From Fimbriimonadaceae bacterium (GTDB lineage: Bacteria; Armatimonadota; Fimbriimonadia; Fimbriimonadales; Fimbriimonadaceae), in NCBI GenBank assembly GCA_026129685.1, contig JAHCHO010000014.1, positions 38,627 through 102,626 on the forward strand: a stretch of DNA of 64,000 bases. Direction: 5' to 3'. Of this stretch, positions 27,614 through 36,834 are shown one piece after another. Every line of letters begins with the position of its first letter. Positions within the stretch are counted from its first letter, which is position 1. Made by a program: the position numbers and the translations under genes. The notes beneath the pieces were generated by a model. That model searched no databases. It was given only the letters and a program-made list of their open reading frames with translations, and was not told the DNA's origin.

Positions 27614-28260
27614 GGCCCGAACTCGCGCCCTCGGTCCTTTCGTTCGACTTCGCCGACCTGGCGAGTCCGGTGCGCGACCTGGTGGCGGCGGGGGCGGATT
27701 GGATCCATCTCGACGTGATGGACGGGGTGTTCGTGCCGCCGATCACCTTTGGTGCCAAACTGGCGAGCGACCTTAAGGACGCGGTTCCCGAGGCGCGCTT
27801 TGAGGCGCACCTTATGACCGTCGACCCGGAACGGCACTTCGAGGCGTTCGTCGCGGCGGGATGCGAGCGGGTGATCTTCCAGGTCGAGGCGACCGCCCAC
27901 GCCCATCGGCTGGCCCAGACGCTGCGCGGCATGGGGGTCCAAGCCGGGGTGGCCCTCAACCCCGGGACCCCGGTTTCGGCGGTGGAGGCGCTGCTCGATG
28001 CGGCGGACCTCGTGCTCGTCATGACGGTCAACCCCGGCTGGGGCGGTCAGAGCTTTCTGCCCTCGGTCCTGCCGAAGATCTCGCGGGTCCGGGAACTGGC
28101 GCCGAAACTTGCGATCCAGGTGGACGGCGGGGTGGACCCGACGACGCTTCCCTTGGCCCGGTCGGCGGGCGCGAACGTGTTCGTCGCCGGGAGTTTCCTG
28201 CTCTCGCGGCCCTCGATCGGCGAAGCGCTGCGGGAGTTGCGGTCGGCATGCGCGGGCTAA
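27610..28260 (+). CDS. rpe: Ribulose-phosphate 3-epimerase
   Basis: It interconverts ribulose 5-phosphate and xylulose 5-phosphate (pentose phosphate pathway). The TIM-barrel family motifs are all present: LAPSVLSFDFADL, HLDVMDGVFVPPITFG, AHLMTVDPE, TVNPGWGGQSF and IQVDGGV, including the two catalytic Asp and metal-ligand His residues. Its 216 residues are typical. It overlaps the PASTA protein by 4 bases and the next small gene by 13. In many bacteria rpe sits next to PASTA kinase genes, which supports the order seen here. Confidence 0.95.
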   Translation: MRPELAPSVLSFDFADLASPVRDLVAAGADWIHLDVMDGVFVPPITFGAKLASDLKDAVPEARFEAHLMTVDPERHFEAFVAAGCERVIFQVEATAHAHRLAQTLRGMGVQAGVALNPGTPVSAVEALLDAADLVLVMTVNPGWGGQSFLPSVLPKISRVRELAPKLAIQVDGGVDPTTLPLARSAGANVFVAGSFLLSRPSIGEALRELRSACAG

Positions 28261-28553
28261 AGGTCTTGACGACGATCTCGCTGGTGGTAGGGTTGGCCCT
28301 GATGGTGGCCTGGCCTTGGGTGATGTCGGCACGCCCCGCAAGGGGCTCGCCACGGGCGAAACTCGAAGCGTTCGGCGTATGGCTCACCGCCTACTTCTCG
28401 ATCACGCTCGTGGCCTTCGCGCTTGCGGCGATCGGGGGATTGCTCATCGTACGGGCGACCCGGCGGGAATTCCTCGCGCGAAGCAAGGCCAATATGGAGG
28501 CGCTGATCGAGGGGCTTCGTGAGGACGCGTCGCGCGGCCGGAGGGCCGAGTGA
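28248..28553 (+). CDS. Small two-helix membrane protein
   Basis: ATG at 28248 lies within the end of rpe and the stop overlaps the ribD GTG (GTGA). The 101-residue product has hydrophobic helices at about residues 7-27 and 46-70, then a basic cytoplasmic-like tail (RATRREFLARSK). No family is recognised. It is probably expressed, given the coupling on both sides. Confidence 0.6.
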   Translation: MRGLKVLTTISLVVGLALMVAWPWVMSARPARGSPRAKLEAFGVWLTAYFSITLVAFALAAIGGLLIVRATRREFLARSKANMEALIEGLREDASRGRRAE

Positions 28554-29602
28554 CCGATTCGGCGGCCATGGCACGCGCCGTACGGCTCGCCCGGCGCGGG
28601 TGGCCGGCCCCGAACCCGCACGTGGGATGCGTTCTGGTCCGGGACGGCGTCGTGGTCGGCGAGGGGTGGCACGAGTTTGCGGGCGGACCGCACGCGGAAG
28701 CGGTCGCGTTGCGGCAGGCGGGGGAGAGGGCGCGGGGGGCGACCGCCTACGTCACGCTGGAGCCGTGTTCCCACCACGGGAGAACGCCCCCTTGCGCGGA
28801 GGCGCTGGTCGCGGCCGGCGTCGATCGCGTCGTGGTGGCGGTCCAGGATCCTAATCCGAAGGTCGATGGCGGCGGAGTTTCGATGCTGCGTCATGCGGGG
28901 ATCGAGGTCGAAGTCGGGTGTCTGGCGAACGAAGCGGAGCGGGTCAACGAACGGTTCTTGGCGGCCATGCGGCGGGAGCGACCGTTCGTCGCCCTCAAAG
29001 CCGCCTGTTCGCTCGACGGGCGGATCGCCTTGCCGAGCGGCGAGAGCCGGTGGATCACCGGCGAGAGGGCGCGGCGGGCGGGACGAATGCTGCGCGCGGA
29101 GATGGGGGCCGTGCTCGTCGGGCGAGGCACCGTCGAGACGGACGACCCGGCGTTGACGGTGCGAGACCGTCGGGTGAGGAACGAGCCGTTGCGCGTCATC
29201 CTAGATCCTGGCGGGCGCCTCGGCCCGGCCAAGCGGGTGTTCGAGGGCGCCGGCTGGGTTCGGTACGTGTCGTCGGGGCGAACGGTTCGGCCGGGAGACC
29301 GGGCGTTGCCGGTCCGAGCCGACGGCGGCTTCGACCTGGATGCCCTCTTGGCCGACCTGTTCCAGCATGGGACGACGGGACTGCTCGTGGAGGGGGGCGC
29401 GGTCACCCTCGGCCGGTTCCTAGAGGCGGGTCGTTGGGATCGGTTGGACCTGTTCGTCGCGCCCAAAGCGCTGGGGTCCGGTCCCGCTTGGGTCGAGGCG
29501 CGCGCGCTCGCGACTCTGGCGGACGCCCCCCGCGCAAGGCTGGAGAGGGTTCGTCGGATCGGCGACGATCTCTGGCTCAGGTACCGTCCGACTTCGTCCT
29601 AG
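28550..29602 (+). CDS. ribD: Bifunctional riboflavin biosynthesis deaminase/reductase
   Basis: RibD deaminates the GTP-derived pyrimidine and then reduces its ribosyl side chain. The N-terminal zinc deaminase domain shows PHAEAVAL and [12 protein letters not shown] (zinc His and two Cys, catalytic Glu). The C-terminal reductase domain starts near residue 145 ([17 protein letters not shown]) and contains [13 protein letters not shown]. The 350 residues are typical. GTG start overlapping the upstream stop; it converges with the CoA-transferase gene, sharing CTAG. No FMN riboswitch is visible upstream. Confidence 0.93.
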   Translation: MTDSAAMARAVRLARRGWPAPNPHVGCVLVRDGVVVGEGWHEFAGGPHAEAVALRQAGERARGATAYVTLEPCSHHGRTPPCAEALVAAGVDRVVVAVQDPNPKVDGGGVSMLRHAGIEVEVGCLANEAERVNERFLAAMRRERPFVALKAACSLDGRIALPSGESRWITGERARRAGRMLRAEMGAVLVGRGTVETDDPALTVRDRRVRNEPLRVILDPGGRLGPAKRVFEGAGWVRYVSSGRTVRPGDRALPVRADGGFDLDALLADLFQHGTTGLLVEGGAVTLGRFLEAGRWDRLDLFVAPKALGSGPAWVEARALATLADAPRARLERVRRIGDDLWLRYRPTSS

Positions 29603-30255
29603 AAGGCCATCTCGGACAGGTTTGGCGATACCGCGAAGTCCGGTTCGGTCCCCGCGCGGACTTGCTCGACGCTGACGCCGGGGGCCAGCTCGAGCAGCGT
29701 CAGGCCGTTCGCGCCGACATCCATGACGCACAGGTCGGTGACGATCAGGTCCACGCATCGTCGGCCGGTAAGGGGGAGGCGGCACTCGCGCAGGATTTTC
29801 GCGTCGCCCGCCTTGTTCGTGTGCTCCATCACGACCACCACCCGCTTGACGCCCGCCACGAGGTCCATCGCCCCGCCCATGCCCTTGACCATCTTGCCGG
29901 GGATCATCCAGTTGGCGAGGTCTCCGAACTCGCTGACCTCCATCGCGCCAAGGATGGAGAGGTCGATGTGGCCGCCCCGGATCATCGCGAAGGACTCGTG
30001 CGAGGAGAAGTAGGCGGTGCCGGGAATCTCGGTGATGGTCTGCTTGCCGGCGTTGATCAGGTCAGGGTCCTCCTCGCCCTCGAAGGGAAAGGGACCCATC
30101 CCGAGCATGCCGTTCTCGCTCTGAAGGACCACGTCCATCCCGGACGGGATATAGTTGGCCACCAGCGTCGGGATGCCGATCCCGAGGTTTACGTAGTAGC
30201 CGTCTCGGAGTTCGCGCGCGGCGCGCATCGCCAGTTGGTCGCGGGTCAGTGGCAT
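29599..30255 (-). CDS. 3-oxoacid CoA-transferase subunit B
   Basis: This is the beta subunit of the family I CoA transferases (succinyl-CoA:3-oxoacid or acetoacetate type), with the catalytic glutamate in the motif [10 protein letters not shown]. Other conserved blocks are [56 protein letters not shown] and [17 protein letters not shown]. The 218 residues are full length. A GTG four codons earlier is an alternative start. The A subunit gene, normally directly upstream, is absent here and elsewhere in the window, so the partner must be encoded in another locus. Confidence 0.9.
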   Translation of the reverse strand: MPLTRDQLAMRAARELRDGYYVNLGIGIPTLVANYIPSGMDVVLQSENGMLGMGPFPFEGEEDPDLINAGKQTITEIPGTAYFSSHESFAMIRGGHIDLSILGAMEVSEFGDLANWMIPGKMVKGMGGAMDLVAGVKRVVVVMEHTNKAGDAKILRECRLPLTGRRCVDLIVTDLCVMDVGANGLTLLELAPGVSVEQVRAGTEPDFAVSPNLSEMAF

Positions 30256-30295
30256 CGTCGTCACTCGGTTCCGGCCGATTTGCCGGGCACGTACG

Positions 30296-31012
30296 ATGAT
30301 AGTCGAAACGATGTCGTTCTTGGGTTCGTCGGCCATGGCCGTGGGCTTGTTCGTCGCCCTCGCGACGCTTGGGTGCGGTCCGGTCCGTCCGGAACCGACG
30401 AGTTCCATGCCCCCCGGCACGGGCGAAGTGTTCCTGCGGGCGTTCAAGGCGGAAGCCGAACTCGAGCTTTGGGAGAACGCCAAGCCGGGAGAGCCGTTCG
30501 TCCTCTTGCGGACCTTCCCGATCGCCAGGCTTTCCGGCAAACCGGGCCCGAAGCGGCGAGAAGGGGACGGGCAGGTGCCGGAGGGTTTCTACACGATCGA
30601 TCGGTTCAACCCCAACAGCCGCTTTCACCTTTCGCTCGGGTTGGACTACCCGAACGCGTCCGACCGGATTCGGGGCGATAAGAACGAGCCCGGGTCGGAC
30701 ATCTTCATCCACGGCAGCAACGTCAGCATCGGTTGCCTCGCGATGACGGATCCTTGGATCGAAGAGATCTATGCGCGTTGCGCGGCCGCGCGGGATCGGG
30801 GTCAGCGGGCGATTCGCGTCCACCTGTTCCCGGCGCGGTTCGGAACCGAGGCGATGCGGGCTCTGGAGCGGCGATACGCGAAGGACGCTGCTTTGCTCGC
30901 CTTCTGGAAGGAACTCGAGCCGGCTTACCGGGAGTTTGAGCGGACGCGGAGGGTCCCGCCGATCAAGGTAGGGGCCGAGGGGCAGTACCTCGTGGGGTCG
31001 CTCGCCCGCTAG
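30296..31012 (+). CDS. L,D-transpeptidase (YkuD-like) lipoprotein
   Basis: The catalytic motif HGSNVSIGC fits the HGxxxSxGC signature of L,D-transpeptidase catalytic domains, which cross-link or modify peptidoglycan through the Cys. The surrounding [12 protein letters not shown] and GSDIFIHG also match. An N-terminal hydrophobic stretch ending TLGC is a plausible lipobox, so the enzyme would be membrane-anchored outside the cytoplasm. A second ATG at 30311 is a possible start. It is transcribed divergently from the CoA-transferase gene, 40 bases away. Related YafK-type proteins act as amidases rather than cross-linkers. Confidence 0.8.
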   Translation: MIVETMSFLGSSAMAVGLFVALATLGCGPVRPEPTSSMPPGTGEVFLRAFKAEAELELWENAKPGEPFVLLRTFPIARLSGKPGPKRREGDGQVPEGFYTIDRFNPNSRFHLSLGLDYPNASDRIRGDKNEPGSDIFIHGSNVSIGCLAMTDPWIEEIYARCAAARDRGQRAIRVHLFPARFGTEAMRALERRYAKDAALLAFWKELEPAYREFERTRRVPPIKVGAEGQYLVGSLAR

Positions 31013-31033
31013 GCTCCGGATCGCACGAGACTC

Positions 31034-31087
31034 GTGTTCGACACCACCGGCCGCAAGTTCACCCGGGAAGAACTCAACGAGCGTTGA
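31034..31087 (+). pseudogene. Possible antitoxin gene remnant
   Basis: The short frame after the transpeptidase stop reads VFDTTGRKFTREELNER and ends in a TGA overlapping a TTG where a PIN-toxin reading frame would begin. This arrangement resembles the C-terminus of an antitoxin coupled to its toxin gene. The rest of the antitoxin is missing. It is tentative, because the fragment is very short. Confidence 0.25.
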
Positions 31088-31497
31088 CTTTCTGGATTCG
31101 ATCGTGATCCTGTCCATGTTCGAACGGAACGACACGCTCAAGGGCGACGTGGCTCGACGCCTCGTGGGGAGGGCACTTGACTCAGGCTCGGGGGTGATCC
31201 GTCACCAGGTGGTCCAGGAGTGCCTGAACGGGCTGACCAAGTACCACCGACAACCGACGCGAGGCGAAGAATCGACTCTGTTGGAAGAGGTTCTGGTTCC
31301 GCTTTGGCGGGTCATGCCCACGCTTGACCTGTACCGACGAGCTGCTGTCGGTACGGACCCGTTTCGGCTTCCACTTCTGCGACGCACTGATCCTGGCCGG
31401 TGCCATTGAGTACGGTTGCTCGCGATCGTTGACCGAGGATCTGCAGCACGGCCAACGCGTCGAGGGCGTCCTCGTCTGGAACCTGTTCATCGGCTGA
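31084..31497 (+). pseudogene. Decayed PIN-domain (VapC-like) toxin gene
   Basis: Two frames together give a PIN ribonuclease domain. Frame one has FLDSIVILSMFERNDTLKG and VIRHQVVQECLNGLTKYHRQ (metal-binding Asp and Glu present). Near 31340 the match shifts to another frame with RFGFHFCDALILAGAIEYG and TEDLQHGQRVEG, the second half of the fold, ending at 31497. The natural start would be a TTG at 31084, but one base appears missing near 31091 (ttctgg for ttcctgg). Two frameshifts imply inactivation, unless the assembly has errors. Confidence 0.7.
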
Positions 31498-31558
31498 CGG
31501 TCCGCCCGACTCGCGGGTGGACGCGCGCACGCTGCCGGGCGAGTATCATCCCGAGAGC

Positions 31559-32476
31559 ATGCAGGTTCACTTCGGCGTGGCGTCGTTGGTCGCCGAATGG
31601 AAGGCGTCGGTGGCGTGCGTCGGCACGTTCGACGGGGTCCACCTTGGGCATCGCGCGGTGATCGAGCGGGCGGTCGCCCGAGCGCGGGAGCGGGAGGAGC
31701 CTGCCGTGCTCGTCACCTTCGACCGTCATCCCGCCGCGACCCTCGCCCCCGACCGTTGCCCCCCGACCGTCGCGCCGCTCGAGGCGAACCTCGCCGCGTT
31801 CGAGCGGTTGGGAGTCGCCCTCGCCGTCGTGATGGCGTTCGATCGGGCGATGAGCGAGACCCCGGCCCAGACCTTCCTTGACGACGTTTTGGTGGCCGGT
31901 CTGGGGGCCACGTCGTTGGTCGTCGGTCGCGATTTTGGCTTTGGGCGGGGCCGGGAGGGCAACGCCGAGTGGCTCGCTCCGCGCATCCCGACGGAGGTCG
32001 TGCCGCCGTTCCTGGTGGACGGCGTGCGGGCGAGTTCGACCGGGGTCCGCCAGACGGTGCTCGCCGGGGACGTGGAGACGGCGGCACGGCTGCTGGGTCG
32101 GCCTTTCGAGGTGGCGGGGGTGGTGGTCTCGGGTCGAAAGCTGGGCCGCGAACTCGGCTACCCGACGGCGAATCTGGCGCGATCGGTGCGGCAGGTCGTG
32201 CCGAAGGACGGGGTGTACGCCGGGATCGCGCGAACGGCGCAAGGGACGTTCAGGGCGGCGATCGGGGTCGGCGTTCGGCCCACCGTGACGGCCACTCCCG
32301 AACGCACGATCGAGGCCTTCTTGCTCGACTATCGGGGCGACTCGTTGTACGGGTCGTCGTTGTCGCTCGCCTTCGTCCGGCGTTTGCGGGACGAAGAGCG
32401 GTTCCCGAATCTGGACGTGCTCGCCGAGCAGATGGGCCGCGACGTGGCGCGTACCCGCGACCTCGTAGTACTCTAA
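31559..32476 (+). CDS. ribF: Bifunctional riboflavin kinase/FAD synthetase
   Basis: It makes FMN from riboflavin and then FAD. The N-terminal nucleotidyl-transferase domain has GTFDGVHLGH (residues about 23-32) and VVGRDFGFGRGREGN. The C-terminal flavokinase domain has GRKLGRELGYPTANL. The 305 residues are typical. ATG at 31559 is chosen because the protein then begins just before the conserved domain; a GTG at 31517 would add 14 residues. It lies outside the ribD operon and downstream of the decayed PIN gene. Confidence 0.93.
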   Translation: MQVHFGVASLVAEWKASVACVGTFDGVHLGHRAVIERAVARAREREEPAVLVTFDRHPAATLAPDRCPPTVAPLEANLAAFERLGVALAVVMAFDRAMSETPAQTFLDDVLVAGLGATSLVVGRDFGFGRGREGNAEWLAPRIPTEVVPPFLVDGVRASSTGVRQTVLAGDVETAARLLGRPFEVAGVVVSGRKLGRELGYPTANLARSVRQVVPKDGVYAGIARTAQGTFRAAIGVGVRPTVTATPERTIEAFLLDYRGDSLYGSSLSLAFVRRLRDEERFPNLDVLAEQMGRDVARTRDLVVL

Positions 32477-32527
32477 GGTCCCGGTCCGGCACGTTTGGCC
32501 GCTATGATCCGTCCCTAAGGACGAACC

Positions 32528-32980
32528 ATGAAGGTCCTTGAAGAGTTCAAACAGTTCGCCCTCAAAGGGAACATGCTCGATATCGCGGTCGGCATCATCA
32601 TCGGCGCGGGGTTTACGGGGGTCGTGAACTCGCTGGTGAAGGACGTGATCACGCCGCCGATCGGAATGCTCACAGGCGGGATCGACTTCTCCCAGAAGTA
32701 CCTGGTGATGAAGCCGGGAAAGACCGGCGGGACCGCTTATCCCACCTTGGACGCCGCGGCGGCCGACGGCGCGATCACCCTGAACTACGGCGCGTTCCTG
32801 AACCAGTGCATCAGCTTTCTGATCGTGGCTTTCGCGGTCTTCATGCTGGTCCGGAGCTTCAACAAGGTTCGCGAGAAGTTCGAGAAGAAGCAAGCGGAAG
32901 TGGCGGACGTGCCCGCCTCGATGCCGCCCGACATCGCGCTCCTCACCGAAATCCGCGACCTCCTCGCCGCGGCCAAGTGA
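32528..32980 (+). CDS. mscL: Large-conductance mechanosensitive channel
   Basis: MscL is a homopentameric inner-membrane channel that opens on hypo-osmotic shock. The N-terminus KEFKQFALKGN-like segment (LEEFKQFALKGNMLDIAVGIIIG) is diagnostic, with TM1 about residues 17-45, a periplasmic loop and TM2 about 78-104. It ends with a charged cytoplasmic helix. At 150 residues it is within the family range. A TATGAT -10-like box lies at 32503-32508 without a clear -35. Confidence 0.95.
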   Translation: MKVLEEFKQFALKGNMLDIAVGIIIGAGFTGVVNSLVKDVITPPIGMLTGGIDFSQKYLVMKPGKTGGTAYPTLDAAAADGAITLNYGAFLNQCISFLIVAFAVFMLVRSFNKVREKFEKKQAEVADVPASMPPDIALLTEIRDLLAAAK

Positions 32981-33060
32981 CGCGCCTCGAGTGGTCCCGT
33001 GCCGCGAGCCGGCGTCCCGGGTCGGTCCATCGCCCACCCAAGTAAACTGCGCCCAGGACC

Positions 33061-34272
33061 ATGAAAGTACTCGTTGCCGACAAGTTCGAAGCGATCGGGT
33101 TGGACGGACTCAAGCAGATGGGCGCGGACGTCGTGTACGAGCCCGACCTGGTGGACGCCGCCTTGGGCGCGCGCCTTCGGGAAACCAAGGCGGTCGTCCT
33201 CATCGTGCGTTCCACCAAGGTGACCGCCGACATGCTGGAGGGGGCGTCCCTCGGGCTGATCATTCGGGCCGGTGCGGGTTACAACACGATCGACGTCAAG
33301 GCGGCGAGCACCAAGGGCATCCTCGTCTCGAACTGCCCCGGCAAGAACGGGAAGGCGGTCGCCGAACTGGCCTTCGGGCTGATGCTCGCGATCGATCGGC
33401 GCATCCCCGACAACGTCGCCGACATTCACGCCGGCAAGTGGAACAAGAAGGAGTACAGCAAGGGACGCGGCCTCCATGGGCGGATGCTCGGGCTGATCGG
33501 CATGGGCAACATCAGTCAGGAGATGATCCCGCGCGCGAAGGCGTTCGGCATGTACGTGAACTGCTTCAGCCGGTGGATGCTTCCCGACGTGGCGGCCGCC
33601 CTGGGTATCGGGCGCTCCGAGACCCTCGAGGACGTCGCCCGGCAGTCCGACGTGGTGTCGGTCCACGTGGCGCTGACCCCCGAAACGCGAGGCATGATCG
33701 GCAAGGAGTTCTTCGACGCGATGAAGGACGGCGCCACCTTTCTCAACACGAGCCGCGCCGAAGTCGTGGACCAAGGAGCGCTCTTGGAGGCCGTCTCGAG
33801 CGGGCGAATCTTCGCCGGGCTCGACGTGTTCGAGGGCGAGCCCGCGGGCGGGACGGGCGCCTACGACGGTCCGCTGAAGGACTGCCCCAACGTCTACTGC
33901 ACCCACCACATCGGGGCCAGCACCTTGCAGGCGCAGGAGGCCGTCGCCCTCGAGACGGTGCGGATCGTGAAGGAGTACAAACTCACCGGCGTCGCGCCGA
34001 ACGTGGTCAACGTCCGTGGCTCCGATACCGCGGAGTTCCTGATGGTCGTTCGCCACGCGGACCGGGTGGGCGTCCTCGCGCACATCCTCGAGCAACTTCG
34101 GCACGAGCACATCAACATCCAGGAGATGGAGAACATCGTGCTGGGCGGCTCGCAGGCGGCGATCGCGCAGATGTCCATGGACAAAGAGCCTTCCGCCGAC
34201 TGCCTGCACAACATCAAGCTGAACGCGGCGATCTTCGACGCCCAGGTCATGCCCATCCACCGCGACCACTAG
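33061..34272 (+). CDS. serA: D-3-phosphoglycerate dehydrogenase-like protein
   Basis: This D-2-hydroxyacid dehydrogenase family member most likely oxidises 3-phosphoglycerate in serine synthesis. It has the N-terminal substrate domain with IRAGAGYNTIDVKAA, the NAD-binding motif GLIGMGNIS (GxGxxx near residue 143), the catalytic Arg in VALTPETRGMI, Glu in the DVFEGEP segment, and His in CTHHIGAST. A C-terminal extension from about residue 330 resembles an ACT regulatory domain (HADRVGVLAHILEQL). The 403 residues fit the short SerA type. Substrate is inferred from family. Confidence 0.85.
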   Translation: MKVLVADKFEAIGLDGLKQMGADVVYEPDLVDAALGARLRETKAVVLIVRSTKVTADMLEGASLGLIIRAGAGYNTIDVKAASTKGILVSNCPGKNGKAVAELAFGLMLAIDRRIPDNVADIHAGKWNKKEYSKGRGLHGRMLGLIGMGNISQEMIPRAKAFGMYVNCFSRWMLPDVAAALGIGRSETLEDVARQSDVVSVHVALTPETRGMIGKEFFDAMKDGATFLNTSRAEVVDQGALLEAVSSGRIFAGLDVFEGEPAGGTGAYDGPLKDCPNVYCTHHIGASTLQAQEAVALETVRIVKEYKLTGVAPNVVNVRGSDTAEFLMVVRHADRVGVLAHILEQLRHEHINIQEMENIVLGGSQAAIAQMSMDKEPSADCLHNIKLNAAIFDAQVMPIHRDH

Positions 34273-34278
34273 GCTGCC

Positions 34279-34719
34279 ATGGACGAAAGGCCGGCCGTCC
34301 CGATCTTGCTCGGTCCCGGCGCGACGATGCCCGAGTACGCCACCGAGGGGGCGTCGGGTTTGGACCTGCGGGCGACCGAGACCGTCGTCCTCGCGCCGTT
34401 GGAGCGCCGCCTCGTGCCCACGGGCGTGCGCCTCGCCATCCCGCCAGGCTACGAGGGTCAGGTTCGACCCCGCTCGGGCTTGGCCCTGAAGAAGGGGATC
34501 GCGATGGTCAACTCGCCCGGGACGATCGACGCCGACTATCGTGGCGAAATCGGGGTGATCGCGATCAATCTGAGCGCAGAAACCGTCCAACTAGACGCGG
34601 GTGAAAGGATCGCGCAACTCGTGATCGGTCCGGTCGTCCGTGCCGAACTCGTTCTGGTCGACGCGCTCGACGAGACGCCGCGCAACGAGGGCGGGTTCGG
34701 CAGCACGGGCGCCCGCTAG
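34279..34719 (+). CDS. dut: dUTP diphosphatase
   Basis: It hydrolyses dUTP to dUMP, keeping uracil out of DNA. All five trimeric dUTPase motifs are present: [42 protein letters not shown] and the C-terminal arm [10 protein letters not shown]. The 146 residues are standard. The ATG lies 6 bases after serA, so the two genes probably share a transcript. Confidence 0.96.
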   Translation: MDERPAVPILLGPGATMPEYATEGASGLDLRATETVVLAPLERRLVPTGVRLAIPPGYEGQVRPRSGLALKKGIAMVNSPGTIDADYRGEIGVIAINLSAETVQLDAGERIAQLVIGPVVRAELVLVDALDETPRNEGGFGSTGAR

Positions 34720-34737
34720 CGCCCGGGAGAGACGCGC

Positions 34738-35700
34738 GTGAGCGAGCCAACGAACATTATCGCCGAACCGTACGAGTTCGAGGAGTCGAGCGAAGTCGAG
34801 CGTGAACTCGCTCGCGTCAACCTGCTCCGCATTCGCGGCCAGTACGACGACGCCCGTCTGGCCTGCCTCAAACTGCTCAACGACCACCCGAACTCGGCCC
34901 CCGCCCACACGCTTATGGGCGACATCTGCGTCGACAAGCAAGACCTGCCGCAGGCCGCCGAATGGTTCGAGATGGCGATCGGCATCCTGCCCGAGTCGCA
35001 GGTGGACGCCGAGAAGTTGGAGAGCGTTCGCCGCCGGATGAAAGACCGCGAGGCGGCCAACACGGCGGAGATGCTCGGCCTGCCGACGAGCCGTCCCAAG
35101 GTCGGAATGTTCGCGGCGGTCGCGCTGGGCCTCTTGGTCCTCATCGCGGCGGCGGCGTACCTCGTGGGGCGCAACCTCCGACCGACCACGGACCGGGCGG
35201 TGATCCGGCAACCGATCACCATCCCGGAAGCGGCGGTCGCGCCGGCGCCGGTATCCGGCGAAGCGACCACCCCGCCCGTCGAATCGACGCCCCATAGCCC
35301 GACGCCGAGCCGGGTGGAAGCGGATCGCACACTGCTGGGCGAACTCGTGCCCGGCGCCCCCGAATCGATCCTGCTCCTCGAAGCGATGCGCGATCCCCGC
35401 TCCCGGTCGGTCCACGTCACGGTGGACGCGGGCGACGTCGCGGTCGCGCGCGAAGTCGTTGCCCGGGTTGGGGCGCACGCGCTCGAGCGACTTGCCGATT
35501 GCCCCTCCGTCACCGTGAGGGTGTTGCGGGCCGGTCAGGTCGAAGCGATCGGCGACGTTTCGCGGGATGCGGTGGTCGCCACCAGCACGGAGGAATGGCG
35601 CGGCGAGCACGAGAACGACCCCGGCGCCTTCGCCACCTCCGTCGTCTCGAATCTGTGGACGCGTACCGGAACCTCGGGAGCCGCCCCGCCGTCGCCGTAG
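34738..35700 (+). CDS. TPR-containing membrane protein of unknown function
   Basis: GTG at 34738 has GGGAGAG 6 bases upstream. The N-terminal 105 residues are helical and TPR-like (VNLLRIRGQYDDARLACLKLLNDHPNSAPAH, then a second repeat with DLPQAAEWFEMAI). A membrane helix follows at about residues 120-142, then a Pro/Thr-rich linker and a C-terminal domain of about 130 residues with no recognised family. The arrangement suggests a cytoplasmic TPR module and an external C-terminal domain. Confidence 0.7.
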   Translation: MSEPTNIIAEPYEFEESSEVERELARVNLLRIRGQYDDARLACLKLLNDHPNSAPAHTLMGDICVDKQDLPQAAEWFEMAIGILPESQVDAEKLESVRRRMKDREAANTAEMLGLPTSRPKVGMFAAVALGLLVLIAAAAYLVGRNLRPTTDRAVIRQPITIPEAAVAPAPVSGEATTPPVESTPHSPTPSRVEADRTLLGELVPGAPESILLLEAMRDPRSRSVHVTVDAGDVAVAREVVARVGAHALERLADCPSVTVRVLRAGQVEAIGDVSRDAVVATSTEEWRGEHENDPGAFATSVVSNLWTRTGTSGAAPPSP

Positions 35701-35764
35701 GTCTTCGGAACCCGTCCAGGGTCCACATCGCATCGGCGTCGCGCTCCTCGCGTAGGAGGAAGGC

Positions 35765-36661
35765 ATGATCCCCGACCTGTCGCACGCCCTCTGGAAAGAG
35801 GCGATCGAGCACTACTACTGGGACCGGCTCGATCGAGCCTACGAGATCGCCTCCACCCAGGGTCTCGGCCAGATGGGCGCGTACCTGAGTTGGTTCCGGA
35901 TGATCGAGGCGGAGTGGCTCACCCGTCGCGACGGCGAGCGCCTGAAGGTGGAGCCCTGGTTGGAACTCGAGTGGTCCCCCGGCGACGTCGGATACGCGGA
36001 CATGCGCCCGATCGGAGAGGCCGTTCGGGCCGCGTGCGACGAAGTCGCGCAGCGTCTCGGCTGGACGCACGGGGCGTCCACCCTCGTTTCGATCCTACGC
36101 GAGGAGGCGCGCGCGCCATGGAGCATCGCCGCCGACGGCTACTGCGTGGACATGCACCCCTACGAGAAGATCTGCCTCCCCCGCTACGCGCTCGAGGACC
36201 GGATCGACTTCCGCCGCGTCGTTCGCCACGAGTACGCCCACGTCGTCACCATCAACCTCGCCGCCGGGACGGCTCCCCGCTGGCTTTCGGAGGCGGTATC
36301 GGTCTTGCTCGAAGGGGGCCGAGATCGGGCGACGGAGCGCGCGTTCCGCGATGGTTCGGCGCAATGGCTCGACCCGGATCCGCTCGAGAAATCGTTCTCC
36401 GCGGAGGATCGGAGCCGGGTGTGGCTGGCCTACCGGCAGTCGGGTTTGATCGGCGGCTACCTCGCGTCGCTCGAAGGCGAACTCAGGGTCGGCGACCTGC
36501 TCCGCGCCCACGCCGAAGGATCGTTCTGGAAGCGGCTCGGGGCGGGCTTCCTCGGGGCGACGCACACCGACGTCGCGATGCGTCGGACCTACGGCCGCTC
36601 GGTGTCCCAGGTGTTCTCGGAGGCGCTCGCATGGTTGCGGTCGGGACGTCCGGTCGGCTGA
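35765..36661 (+). CDS. HExxH metallopeptidase-like protein (peptidase MA-like)
   Basis: The motif VVRHEYAHVVT contains HExxH, and the downstream WLSEAVSVLLEGG supplies the third zinc-ligand Glu in the spacing seen in peptidase MA-like gluzincins. The 298-residue product has no signal peptide or membrane helix, so it appears cytoplasmic, unlike many family members. A strong AGGAGG lies at 35754-35760. The upstream gene encodes a TPR membrane protein. Substrate unknown. Confidence 0.7.
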   Translation: MIPDLSHALWKEAIEHYYWDRLDRAYEIASTQGLGQMGAYLSWFRMIEAEWLTRRDGERLKVEPWLELEWSPGDVGYADMRPIGEAVRAACDEVAQRLGWTHGASTLVSILREEARAPWSIAADGYCVDMHPYEKICLPRYALEDRIDFRRVVRHEYAHVVTINLAAGTAPRWLSEAVSVLLEGGRDRATERAFRDGSAQWLDPDPLEKSFSAEDRSRVWLAYRQSGLIGGYLASLEGELRVGDLLRAHAEGSFWKRLGAGFLGATHTDVAMRRTYGRSVSQVFSEALAWLRSGRPVG

Positions 36662-36834
36662 ATCGTTTCTCCGCGTCTTTACGGGGAGTGCCAAACGTCC
36701 GATACATACGGTAGAGTTCGGGATCGGATCGAGTCCCTAAGGATGGTCCCCGGGCTTGGCCGATTTCAGAACCGCCGCGACGGCGGGCGGACGCAAGGGC
36801 GGTCCGGTCGGGCGGTGCGCTGCAAGGAAGCAAC

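Noticed and set aside
28400..28550. FMN riboswitch upstream of ribD
   Set aside because: The upstream sequence is fully coding and overlaps the neighbouring gene; no conserved RFN element is seen.
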